Origin: JALXCG01 sp026991065 [NCBI: Gemmatimonadota bacterium]
GTDB taxonomy: Bacteria > GCA-2686955
Reading direction: 5' to 3'
DNA: 5,263 nucleotides
Assembly: GCA_026991065.1 (NCBI GenBank)
Contig: JALXCG010000537.1
Coordinates: 1 to 5,263 of the forward strand
The notes under the pieces were generated by a model. It was not told where the DNA came from. It saw nothing but the letters and a program-made list of their open reading frames with translations, and did no database searches. Position numbers and translations under genes: made by a program. Shown in pieces: positions 1 through 5,263 of the stretch (position 1 is the stretch's first letter; each line of letters begins with the position of its first letter).

Positions 1-116
1 TTGCCGGAATCACCGCGCAACCCGGCGACGACGATGCGTGGCGAGTCGCCGGTTGAAACAGTCGCAGCATCCGCGCGATGATCAAGATAGGTAGCGACTG
101 TAGGGAGAGAAGACAT
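1..116 (-). CDS. dsrN: DsrN, siroheme amidase (CbiA/CobB-like), 5' fragment
   Basis: This is a partial gene: only the first 38 codons are present and it continues beyond the left edge. Starting from an ATG at 116, the frame reads through to an ATP-binding P-loop at residues 27-38 (PRIVVAGLRGDSG, with the next codon beginning AA, so probably Lys). A short polar leader followed by such a P-loop is the usual N-terminus of the cobyrinate a,c-diamide synthase family (CbiA/CobB), which uses ATP and glutamine to amidate tetrapyrrole carboxylates. In dsr clusters the family member is DsrN, proposed to convert siroheme to siroheme amide for DsrAB; it often lies close to dsrABD. The position downstream of dsrL fits that role. 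No strong ribosome binding site is visible before this ATG, but no other ATG, GTG or TTG was found in frame just upstream. A CbiA used for cobalamin synthesis is the main alternative, and the fragment is too short to separate the two. Confidence 0.72.
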   Translation of the reverse strand, partial: MSSLPTVATYLDHRADAATVSTGDSPRIVVAGLRGDSG

Positions 117-308
117 GGACGGCTCATGCGCGGTTTCAGTTGCCGCGGCCTTACTGTGACCATCGAACGTCGGAGAAGACGCACCGTGAGTCGACAGATA
201 CGTGTCCGGTGGACGATACTCGCTCGCGCGGACACGGGTCATTGTGCATTGCCGGCTCATGAATTGGATCTCGCGATAGCAAGATGGAACAGGGCGTGAT
301 CTGGTCGC
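117..308. other. intergenic spacer between dsrL and dsrN
   Basis: This 192-base stretch has no coding sequence I can support; the short open frames crossing it resemble no known protein. It holds one perfect 8-bp inverted repeat (see the separate entry). I see no U-tract terminator, so read-through from dsrL into dsrN is possible, as is a separate promoter for dsrN. Confidence 0.6.
201..236 (-). repeat. 8-bp inverted repeat (possible stem-loop)
   Basis: CGTGTCCG at 201-208 and CGGACACG at 229-236 are perfect reverse complements separated by 20 nt. In the minus-strand transcript this could form a GC-rich stem about 70 nt after the dsrL stop codon. There is no run of U after it, so it is not a classical intrinsic terminator. 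It could stabilise or process the 3' end of the upstream message, or be chance. Confidence 0.35.
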
Positions 309-2072
309 TCAGGCCATGTCCAAATACCCGCATGGGCATTCGTCCCGGCATTTGTTGCAACCATCACAGGCGCTTAGATCAATCGTGTAGTAGTGACCGG
401 GGTGAGAACCATCCTTTACCTTGCGGAAGCATCCCGGCGTGCAGTACATCCAGCATCGCTCACAGCCGAAGCACTCGCCACAGGAGAAGCAGCGAGCGGC
501 TTCTTCGGCAACCGCGGTAATCGCGATGCCGTGGTCGATCTCAGCGTGTGGATTCGCCAGCCGCTCTTCCGGAGACACGATCTTCCGCGTGGCACGCGGG
601 GCCTCCGGGTAGTAGTCGAGCTTGATCCGTTCAGGTCCGATCTCCGGTCCATGCAGATCGCCGATCGCCTCTATGCCACGAAGCTGCGCATGCATGCTGA
701 TCGCCGCCTTGCGTCCCTGCCCGATGGCGGTTGTGGCAAGTCCGAGATTCAGGTTGTCTCCACCCGACCATACCCCATCGAGTTCGGTCATGCCCCAGTC
801 ATCCGCGCTTGGCCAGCCGGTTTCCCGAAATGCGCCCAGGGTATCGCAATCCGGTGCCTGGCTGACGGCAGTGATGACGGTGTCAACCGGGATCTCCTCA
901 AGCTCTCCTTCGATGGGAATCGGACGTCGGCGACCGGAAGCATCTTCGTCGCCAAGCCGCATCTTCTGCACGAGCATCCCGACCACATCGCCGGATTCAT
1001 TGCGAATGATCTTGGCGGGTGCGGCAAGGAAGCGGATTTCGATCTCCTCTTCCATGGCCTCTTCTATCTCCCGCTCGATCGCCGGCATCTCGGCGCGAGT
1101 TCGCCGATACAAAATCGTAACATGTGGTTGCGCTGCATCGGTTTCGCTTTCTGCTCGCCGCGCCACGCGGGCCGCATCGATTGCCGTGTGGGCATCCAGT
1201 GTAGTGCGGAGTGCGACACGAGCGGCATCAATTGCAGTATCGCCACCACCAATGATCACGATTCGGGAGCCGACTTTGGGCGGATCTCCCTGGCTTGTGC
1301 GGCGCAAGAACTCAGTTCCGGTGTAGACGCCTTGGCCATCTTCACCGGGAACCCCTAGCCTCTTGCCTTTGTGAGCGCCGATTGCCACGAAAACAGCATC
1401 GAAGTCCCTGCGCAGGGACTCGAGCGTGACGCCGCCTTCTCCCACCTTCACATTGTACTTGATGTCAACGCCGAGTTTGACGATTCTGGCCACCTCCACG
1501 TCGATAATCTCGCGGGGCAATCGGTAGTCCGGGATGCCGTAGCGCAACATGCCGCCGGCCTTCGGAAGACTCTCGAAGACAGTAACTGAGTAGCCTCGAC
1601 GCGCCATTTGGTAGGCGAGGGAGAGTCCCGCCGGACCCGCTCCGATTACCGCAATGCGCTCGTTGAAAGGCCCACCTGCCTCAATCTTTCTCAGTTCCAG
1701 GCCTCGCTCGATCCCCCAGTCACCGATGCTTCGCTCTACCGAATTGATCGCTACAGCACTGTCCTTGGCTGTTCGGTTGCACTGTGCCTCGCAGGGATGG
1801 GGACAAACGCGTCCCATAATGGCGGGGAACGGCGTCGTCTCGGTTTCCAGGAACCAAGCTGCGTCCATTGCTTCCTCAAAAGAAAGCCCGCTTTTTTCGC
1901 GCTGGGAGATGATGTTCAGCCAACCGCGTATGTCGTTGCCGCTTGGGCAATGGCCGACGCAAGGGGCGAGTTTCGTGATCTGCCGTGGGCGCTTGGTCGA
2001 CGTTTTCGCGCCGGCGGCACCTCGTCCGGTTGTGCGCAGGGGTTTCTTCTTGCCCTTCTTCAGCAAGCCCAT
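309..2072 (-). CDS. dsrL: DsrL-like NAD(P)H:acceptor oxidoreductase (FAD, Fe-S)
   Basis: A 587-residue protein of the glutamate-synthase small-subunit (GltD-like) family fused to a C-terminal ferredoxin domain, the architecture of DsrL. From the N-terminus: a basic Lys/Arg-rich leader (1-36); an N-terminal Fe-S motif with Cys38, Cys42, Cys90, Cys94 and Cys98; a FAD Rossmann motif GAGPAG (144-149); a pyridine-nucleotide Rossmann motif GGGDTAIDAA (275-284); a YRRT..EMPA segment (322-331); a GGDN FAD-contacting segment (437-440); then two Cys clusters, Cys528/531/534/537/540/544/548 and CX2CX2CX3CP at 569-580. In the family, DsrL moves electrons between NAD(P)H and DsrAB in the cytoplasm. The start at 2072 is chosen over an upstream GTG at 2153 because AAGGA lies 9 nt before this ATG. 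Oddities: an internal repeat (TAIDAARVA at residues 279-287 and again at 296-304) expands the NAD(P) fold, and the first ferredoxin cluster has Thr instead of Pro after Cys544. A generic GltD-like protein is the alternative, but the C-terminal ferredoxin and the dsr context favour DsrL. Confidence 0.87.
   Translation of the reverse strand: MGLLKKGKKKPLRTTGRGAAGAKTSTKRPRQITKLAPCVGHCPSGNDIRGWLNIISQREKSGLSFEEAMDAAWFLETETTPFPAIMGRVCPHPCEAQCNRTAKDSAVAINSVERSIGDWGIERGLELRKIEAGGPFNERIAVIGAGPAGLSLAYQMARRGYSVTVFESLPKAGGMLRYGIPDYRLPREIIDVEVARIVKLGVDIKYNVKVGEGGVTLESLRRDFDAVFVAIGAHKGKRLGVPGEDGQGVYTGTEFLRRTSQGDPPKVGSRIVIIGGGDTAIDAARVALRTTLDAHTAIDAARVARRAESETDAAQPHVTILYRRTRAEMPAIEREIEEAMEEEIEIRFLAAPAKIIRNESGDVVGMLVQKMRLGDEDASGRRRPIPIEGELEEIPVDTVITAVSQAPDCDTLGAFRETGWPSADDWGMTELDGVWSGGDNLNLGLATTAIGQGRKAAISMHAQLRGIEAIGDLHGPEIGPERIKLDYYPEAPRATRKIVSPEERLANPHAEIDHGIAITAVAEEAARCFSCGECFGCERCWMYCTPGCFRKVKDGSHPGHYYTIDLSACDGCNKCRDECPCGYLDMA
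1161..1238 (-). repeat. in-frame internal duplication within dsrL (51-bp period)
   Basis: Two 27-nt copies at 1212-1238 and 1161-1187 both encode TAIDAARVA and sit exactly 51 nt (17 codons) apart. They match at 20 of 27 bases, and all seven differences are at third codon positions, so the peptide is identical while the DNA has diverged. The repeated peptide is the first helix after the glycine motif of the NAD(P)-binding Rossmann fold. Confidence 0.8.
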
Positions 2073-2081
2073 GTTGAGCCA

Positions 2082-2086
2082 TCCTT
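2082..2086 (-). promoter_or_regulatory. ribosome binding site of dsrL
   Basis: AAGGA on the minus strand ends 9 nt before the ATG at 2072. It decides the start of dsrL, because the upstream in-frame GTG at 2153 would add 27 low-complexity residues (Arg/Ala/Gly-rich) and has no comparable site. Confidence 0.65.
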
Positions 2087-2152
2087 CACCAGTGCGGAAG
2101 CCTGTGGTCCGAGGCTCGGAGGCCGCCGCCCCTCTCCGTGCCCTGAACCACA

Positions 2153-2173
2153 CAGCCGGTGATTGTGCGACTG
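2153..2173 (-). repeat. weak 5-bp hairpin displaying the complementary loop
   Basis: In the minus transcript CAGUC (2173-2169) can pair with GGCUG (2157-2153), including one U-G wobble, leaving an 11-nt loop. That loop holds GCACAAUC, which is complementary to GAUUGUGC in the upstream hairpin at 2204-2228. The stem alone is weak. Confidence 0.25.
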
Positions 2174-2222
2174 AACCGCTGCTCGACCAGGGGCGATCCA
2201 GCTGCAGGCCGATCGCACAATC
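2161..2222 (-). repeat. 10-bp perfect long-range inverted repeat
   Basis: GATTGTGCGA at 2161-2170 and TCGCACAATC at 2213-2222 are perfect reverse complements 42 nt apart, in the spacer between the dsrD-like gene and dsrL. The right arm also lies inside the local hairpin at 2204-2228, so the two pairings are mutually exclusive in full. No U-tract follows. Confidence 0.55.
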
Positions 2223-2228
2223 GCCTGC
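2204..2228 (-). repeat. local bulged hairpin after the dsrD-like gene
   Basis: In the minus transcript GCAGGC (2228-2223) pairs with GCCUGC (2209-2204). GAU then pairs with AUC inside, across a single bulged G, leaving a 6-nt loop UGUGCG. This gives 9 bp in total, starting 28 nt after the dsrD-like stop codon. There is no U-tract, so it may protect or shape the dsrABD message 3' end or take part in a switch with 2161-2170. Confidence 0.45.
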
Positions 2229-2256
2229 TCTTGCCAGTAGGAAACGAGATGTCTAG

Positions 2257-2502
2257 TCAGATCTCCTGCTCCGGGGGCAGGACGATGTAACTACCGCCGA
2301 CGTACGAGTAGGTGCAGCGACCTGTATCGATCAGTTGGCGAATCGCCTTTTTGCAGAATTTCTTGTCACAATTCTCTTCGCCGTACTGCTCGATCATGGC
2401 CTTGGTCAGGTCCAGGGCCTTCAAATTGCGTTTGCCGTGGTACTCCTTGACCATGTTGTACATCGCCTCGGCCACGGCTTCGACTGTCACCTCGGCATTC
2501 AT
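2257..2502 (-). CDS. dsrD: DsrD-like small winged-helix protein, DsrAB activator
   Basis: An 81-residue protein with no signal peptide or membrane segment. Its length matches DsrD (about 78 residues), and the position directly after dsrB is the usual place of dsrD. The pattern also fits the DsrD winged helix: an amphipathic N-terminal helix (about 5-21), a helix around 27-40, a basic recognition-type helix DKKFCKKAIRQLIDTG (46-61), and a beta-wing with aromatic residues and paired glycines (Tyr65, Tyr67, Gly69-Gly70, Tyr72). DsrD has been shown to be an allosteric activator of DsrAB in sulfate reducers and marks the reductive pathway. The ATG at 2502 is 3 nt after the dsrB stop, and its Shine-Dalgarno AAGGAG (2509-2514) is formed by the last two codons of dsrB, so translation is probably coupled. 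It is divergent and has three cysteines (45, 50, 63) not expected in DsrD. DsrC is excluded because the conserved C-terminal cysteine arm is absent. Confidence 0.75.
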   Translation of the reverse strand: MNAEVTVEAVAEAMYNMVKEYHGKRNLKALDLTKAMIEQYGEENCDKKFCKKAIRQLIDTGRCTYSYVGGSYIVLPPEQEI

Positions 2503-2505
2503 GAC

Positions 2506-3597
2506 TTACTCCTTGACTTGTCGCAAATGGGCCGAGCGCTTATAGCTTTCGCCCGCGTGCGTAAAGTCGTCGATGTGGTATTTGGTAAACTCGATCCCCG
2601 TGAGTTCGAAGAACTTCGGCCAGCCGATTCGCTCGATCCATTCGCCCATGCGCTCATACTTGCGCGCTCCAGCGGCATAGACCTCAACGATGTTCTTGAC
2701 TGCGTTGACAGCTTCGGGCCAACGGGGTGGGTTGTTCGGGATGTATGGAATTGCGAGCTTGGAAAACTTGGGCTCACTGCGCGCGTTGCTAACCTTGCCT
2801 CCGACCCAGATCGAGAGACCATCCTGCTCCGGGTCGTTGAGTTTCATCGCCGGGCACACGGTATAGCAATTGGCGCAGAACATGCATTGCTCTTCAATGA
2901 CTTCCACGGACTCATGGCCGTTTACCGTGGTTGGTCGAACAGCGCCGGTCGGGCAGGCCGCGACAGTTGATGGCACTTCGCAGACGGAACGGACTTGTGT
3001 GTGATCGATCTGAGGTGCACGGCGATGGATGCCCAGGATGGCGATATCCGAGCAGTGCACGGCACCACACATATTGAGACAACAGGCATAGGCGATGCGT
3101 AGCTTCGCGGGCAGTTTCATCGCCACAAAGTACTCGTACAACTCATCCATGACCGACTTGACGACACCGGACGCATCCGATGCCGCGGAGTGGCAGTGGA
3201 TCCAGCCCTGGGTGTGGACGATATTGGTGATCGCCGGACCGGTGCCGCCTACCGGATAGCCTTCTTTGTGCAGGCGCTCAATCAATGGGTCGATCTTGGT
3301 TTCGTCGGTCAGGAGAAACTCGACATTGTTGCGACTGGTCCAACGGAGGTAGCCTCCGGTAAACTCGTCGGCTATGTCGGCGAAGAGGCGAATGGTCTCA
3401 ATGCTGACCAGGCGCGGGGTGGCGGCACGAACGGAGTAGAGCCGGTCGCCGGATTTGGCGACATGCATCAGCACGCCGGGCTTCGGGTTTTCATGATAGG
3501 CCCACTGACCGTAGTTCTTCTTGATCACAGGAGGAAGAAACTGCTTGTAGTCGGGAGGCCCGATGTCGGTCTTTCGTTGCGGGATATTCTGTGACAT
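2506..3597 (-). CDS. dsrB: dissimilatory sulfite reductase beta subunit DsrB
   Basis: A 363-residue protein with the standard DsrB layout. Near the start is the family signature [21 protein letters not shown] (residues 10-30), cut here by its first part TDIGPPDY and last part PPVIKKNYG. The sirohaem/[4Fe-4S] site is seen as TQGWIHCH (Cys135) followed by CCLNMCG (Cys172, Cys173, Cys177). A ferredoxin insertion follows, with Cys215 and CX2CX2CX3CP starting at Cys238. With DsrA it forms the cytoplasmic alpha2beta2 enzyme that reduces sulfite with DsrC as co-substrate (or runs in reverse in sulfur oxidisers). The ATG at 3597 is preferred over one at 3603: GGAGG at 3606-3610 is 8 nt from the former and only 2 nt from the latter. 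The gene begins 17 nt after the dsrA stop. Length and cofactor cysteines look intact. Confidence 0.96.
   Translation of the reverse strand: MSQNIPQRKTDIGPPDYKQFLPPVIKKNYGQWAYHENPKPGVLMHVAKSGDRLYSVRAATPRLVSIETIRLFADIADEFTGGYLRWTSRNNVEFLLTDETKIDPLIERLHKEGYPVGGTGPAITNIVHTQGWIHCHSAASDASGVVKSVMDELYEYFVAMKLPAKLRIAYACCLNMCGAVHCSDIAILGIHRRAPQIDHTQVRSVCEVPSTVAACPTGAVRPTTVNGHESVEVIEEQCMFCANCYTVCPAMKLNDPEQDGLSIWVGGKVSNARSEPKFSKLAIPYIPNNPPRWPEAVNAVKNIVEVYAAGARKYERMGEWIERIGWPKFFELTGIEFTKYHIDDFTHAGESYKRSAHLRQVKE
2509..2514 (-). promoter_or_regulatory. ribosome binding site of dsrD-like gene, inside dsrB end
   Basis: AAGGAG is read both as the final Lys-Glu codons of dsrB and as a strong Shine-Dalgarno sequence 6 nt before the ATG at 2502. 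This arrangement implies translational coupling of dsrB and the dsrD-like gene. Confidence 0.75.
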
Positions 3598-3605
3598 CAA
3601 CATTT

Positions 3606-3610
3606 CCTCC
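3606..3610 (-). promoter_or_regulatory. ribosome binding site of dsrB
   Basis: GGAGG lies in the short dsrA-dsrB gap. Its 8-nt distance to the ATG at 3597, against 2 nt to the ATG at 3603, is the reason for choosing the later start, which begins the protein MSQNIP. Confidence 0.75.
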
Positions 3611-3614
3611 AGCG

Positions 3615-4802
3615 CTATTCCTCTTCTTCGTCGGATTCGAAGAAAATGTAGGGGTTGGTCCGCGGTTGAATCACCATCTCGGGAACTGGATCCAAACCGA
3701 TCTGTTCAAGGAAGTTCCCCAAGCCGACGCGCTGAATGAACTCACCTACGCGTTCGCGGTTGTTGCCATGCTCTCCCCACACATCCCAGATGGCTTCCGC
3801 CAGTTCCTTGATGTCGTCGTAAGGAGGCTCCATCTTCAGGAAGGGGACCAGCACGGAGGCGAGCAGCGCGCCGCCAATGATCGGAGCCTTCGCGCCGATC
3901 AGGATCATCGCCCCACGGTCATCGCCGGGAGAGAGCGCAAGGTGCAGCACGTTGATACAGTGCATGCACTTGACGCAGTTGCTGTTATCGATGCTGAGGG
4001 TGGTTCCGTCCCAGCGCATACAGCGCGTTGGGCAACGGGAGGTCACGTCGCGGCGCATGTCGACTTCACCACTGGCGACATACTGGCGAACTTTCTCCTG
4101 GTCGATTTTGATGTCGTCGCGCCAGGTTCCAATGATCGACATGTCCGAGCGGGCGATCGAGGCTACGCAATCGTTCGGGCAGCCCGACATCTTGAATTTG
4201 AACTTGTATGGGAATGCCGGACGGTGAAGCTCATCCTGGAATTCGTTGGTGATCTCGTGGGTGGCCGCCATGGTGTCATAGCAAGCCCACTCACAACGGG
4301 ATTCACCGCAGCAGCAGCTGGGTGTCCGAACGTCGGATCCGGAGCCGCCAAGGTCGAATCCCAGTTCGGTCAACTCAGCGAAAACCGGTTCCAAAGCCTC
4401 CGTTGGACAACCGAGAAGCACGAGATCGCCGGTGGAGCCGTGCATATTGGTGACACCGGATCCATGCTTCTCCCAGATGTCACAGAGCTTGCGCAGGACG
4501 TCGGAAGTGTAGAACCAGCCGGCTGGCTGGTTTACGCGGAGCGTGTGGAACTGGGCGCAGTGGGGGAATTCTTCCGGGAGGTCGTTGTAGCGGCCAATTA
4601 CACCACCGCCGTAGCCCATCACGCCGACCAATCCACCATGTTTCCAGTGGCCGATCTTCTCCTCATAAGAGCGTTCGAGTAGCCCAAGGAGGTCGCCGGT
4701 CATGGGGTTGTCGGCGCTCTTCTTGAGTTCCTTGACGAAACTGGGCCATGGCCCGGTCTCGAGTTCATCCAGTAACGGGGTGTCCCGTTTCTTGTCGGTC
4801 AT
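3615..4802 (-). CDS. dsrA: dissimilatory sulfite reductase alpha subunit DsrA
   Basis: A 395-residue DsrA. The sirohaem-[4Fe-4S] ligands appear as [15 protein letters not shown] (Cys164 and Cys170, spacing C-X5-C) and SGCPNDC (Cys208 and Cys212, spacing C-X3-C). The ferredoxin insertion shows Cys257/Cys261 and then CVKCMHC (Cys276, 279, 282). [20 protein letters not shown] (53-72) is a further typical DsrA block near the N-terminus. With DsrB it catalyses six-electron reduction of sulfite in the cytoplasm, handing sulfur to DsrC. It is somewhat shorter than well-studied DsrA proteins (about 417-437 residues), but no cofactor residue appears missing. The C-terminus is a strongly acidic tail (ESDEEEE). 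The ATG at 4802 has GAGGAG 5 nt upstream. It is the first gene of the visible operon, and dsrB follows after a 17-nt gap. The reductive or oxidative type cannot be decided by eye. Confidence 0.97.
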   Translation of the reverse strand: MTDKKRDTPLLDELETGPWPSFVKELKKSADNPMTGDLLGLLERSYEEKIGHWKHGGLVGVMGYGGGVIGRYNDLPEEFPHCAQFHTLRVNQPAGWFYTSDVLRKLCDIWEKHGSGVTNMHGSTGDLVLLGCPTEALEPVFAELTELGFDLGGSGSDVRTPSCCCGESRCEWACYDTMAATHEITNEFQDELHRPAFPYKFKFKMSGCPNDCVASIARSDMSIIGTWRDDIKIDQEKVRQYVASGEVDMRRDVTSRCPTRCMRWDGTTLSIDNSNCVKCMHCINVLHLALSPGDDRGAMILIGAKAPIIGGALLASVLVPFLKMEPPYDDIKELAEAIWDVWGEHGNNRERVGEFIQRVGLGNFLEQIGLDPVPEMVIQPRTNPYIFFESDEEEE

Positions 4803-4807
4803 GGCAG

Positions 4808-4813
4808 CTCCTC
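4808..4813 (-). promoter_or_regulatory. ribosome binding site of dsrA
   Basis: GAGGAG on the minus strand ends 5 nt before the ATG at 4802 and supports that start. Confidence 0.75.
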
Positions 4814-4994
4814 ATCGGTGGCCACGTGAAGATGACTGGAGGACAGATCCGGTCGCCTCCCGGGTTGCGCGGCGAGGCGATCTCTCATGGAAGGCGCATC
4901 CCCAAATGCTCCCGCCCGGTCTGCAGAATCGTGGTCTGCGCTGGACGCTGGACAGAGAGGGGAACGCCCTGATTCGGATAGTTAATGCGATAGA

Positions 4995-5025
4995 AATCTA
5001 GCTACTTCTCTATGGGGGGGGTCAA
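4995..5025 (-). promoter_or_regulatory. candidate sigma-70-type promoter for the dsr operon
   Basis: On the minus strand TTGACC (5025-5020) matches five of six bases of a -35 box, and TAGATT (5000-4995) matches four of six bases of a -10 box. The 19-nt spacer is longer than optimal. Most of a run of eight C lies in the spacer. The location, about 190 nt before dsrA in an AT-richer patch, is reasonable, but this is a weak by-eye call and the host's promoter consensus is unknown. Confidence 0.25.
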
Positions 5026-5263
5026 ACCGATAATCTCGATCAGTTACATAAAGGACGTTGATTGGCCCTGCGCTGGAACCGGCGACCGCGGCACGGGCCC
5101 CGATCGCCGCTGTGCAGTCATGATTTGAAGGCTGGTAGATGCGGATCGGCGGTGAATGAGTTACCCTTTCGCCTAGGAGCGTGTCGCGCATTGTCTTTGC
5201 GTCGCCCCGCATCCGTCCCTGCTCCGATCTCTGCGTTGCTAAGTCCTTGAAAGGCAACCAGCC

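Larger units (their letters stand above)
2073..2256 (-). other. dsrD-dsrL spacer, possible structured leader
   Basis: These 184 nt separate the dsrD-like stop codon from the dsrL start, whereas dsrA-dsrB-dsrD are separated by only 17 and 3 nt. I see no gene in it. It contains the two competing inverted repeats listed separately and the dsrL ribosome binding site at its downstream end. No clear sigma-70 promoter or U-rich terminator is visible. The spacing suggests separate or modulated expression of dsrL; this is inference. Confidence 0.5.
4803..5263. other. leader region upstream of dsrA, no gene recognised
   Basis: These 461 bases contain no coding sequence I can support. A 91-residue open frame on the minus strand (4982-5257) and short plus-strand frames show no recognisable motif or good ribosome binding site. 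The part near 4975-5060 is richer in A+T than the rest of the window and includes a run of eight G (5014-5021), as expected around a promoter. An imperfect inverted repeat (5100-5110 with 5141-5149, nine pairs with a 2-nt bulge, loop of 30 nt) lies further upstream and could be the end of a preceding unit or chance. The stretch 4814-4970 shows only short, trivial direct repeats. Confidence 0.55.

Noticed and set aside
393-1358. 321-residue open frame on the plus strand opposite dsrL
   Set aside because: Antisense to a well-supported gene, composition follows the dsrL codons in reverse, and no domain is recognisable.
309-2072. The flavoprotein as plain glutamate synthase small subunit GltD
   Set aside because: GltD lacks the C-terminal ferredoxin clusters seen here, and no gltB is nearby; the dsr context favours DsrL.
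2073-2153. Upstream GTG start for dsrL at 2153
   Set aside because: The 27 added residues resemble translated spacer, and the ATG at 2072 has a proper ribosome binding site 9 nt upstream.
1608-2256. Two overlapping plus-strand frames (1608-2162 and 1654-2256) covering the dsrL 5' end and spacer
   Set aside because: Mostly antisense to dsrL, with no motif; the parts in the spacer add nothing recognisable.
2257-2502. The 81-residue gene as dsrC
   Set aside because: DsrC ends in a conserved arm with two cysteines near the C-terminus; this protein ends PPEQEI with no cysteine there.
2335-2970. 211-residue plus-strand frame opposite dsrB and the dsrD-like gene
   Set aside because: Antisense shadow of two confident genes without any family signature.
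3591-4682. 363-residue open frame on the plus strand opposite dsrA
   Set aside because: It lies entirely antisense to dsrA apart from its first bases, shows no family motif, and long antisense frames are common opposite GC-biased genes.
4919-4953. Short direct repeats (GGTCTGC and CGCTGGAC) in the dsrA leader
   Set aside because: Only 7-8 nt each in GC-rich sequence; likely chance.
4982-5257. 91-residue minus-strand open frame upstream of dsrA
   Set aside because: No recognisable motif, spans the AT-rich candidate promoter patch, and has no convincing ribosome binding site; treated as non-coding.
1-5263. tRNA, rRNA, CRISPR arrays, insertion sequences, attachment sites
   Set aside because: No cloverleaf-like segment, regular spaced repeats, transposase motifs or terminal inverted repeats were seen on either strand.

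Overview
The window carries part of a dissimilatory sulfite reductase (dsr) gene cluster, all on the minus strand. In transcription order (right to left) it reads dsrA, dsrB, dsrD-like, dsrL-like, and the first 38 codons of a probable dsrN that runs off the left edge. The DNA is moderately GC-rich. It comes from a bacterium with dissimilatory sulfur metabolism. The combination of a DsrD-like protein (typical of sulfite/sulfate reducers) with a DsrL-like NAD(P)H-type flavoprotein (first known from sulfur oxidisers) is reported in several mostly uncultivated lineages, such as peatland Acidobacteriota and related genomes. I cannot fix the phylum from sequence alone.

Layout: 4803-5263 is an apparently non-coding leader upstream of dsrA, with an AT-richer patch near 4975-5060 that could hold the promoter. 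dsrA (3615-4802), dsrB (2506-3597) and the dsrD-like gene (2257-2502) are tightly packed, with gaps of 17 and 3 nt and good Shine-Dalgarno sites, so they should be co-transcribed. A 184-nt spacer (2073-2256) follows. It contains a local hairpin whose loop and stem bases are complementary to a segment further downstream, which could be a regulatory RNA element. dsrL (309-2072) comes next, then a 192-nt spacer with an 8-bp inverted repeat, then the 5' end of dsrN (1-116).

How the genes work together (family knowledge): DsrAB is the cytoplasmic siroheme/[4Fe-4S] enzyme that reduces sulfite and passes the sulfur to DsrC as a trisulfide. DsrD activates DsrAB. DsrL is a FAD/NAD(P)/Fe-S protein able to exchange electrons between pyridine nucleotides and DsrAB. 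DsrN is thought to amidate siroheme to the siroheme amide used by DsrAB. dsrC and dsrMKJOP are not in the window and would be expected elsewhere.

No wholly new system is evident. The points most worth a second look are the DsrD+DsrL pairing, an internal 51-bp-period duplication in the pyridine-nucleotide-binding fold of DsrL, and the structured dsrD-dsrL spacer.
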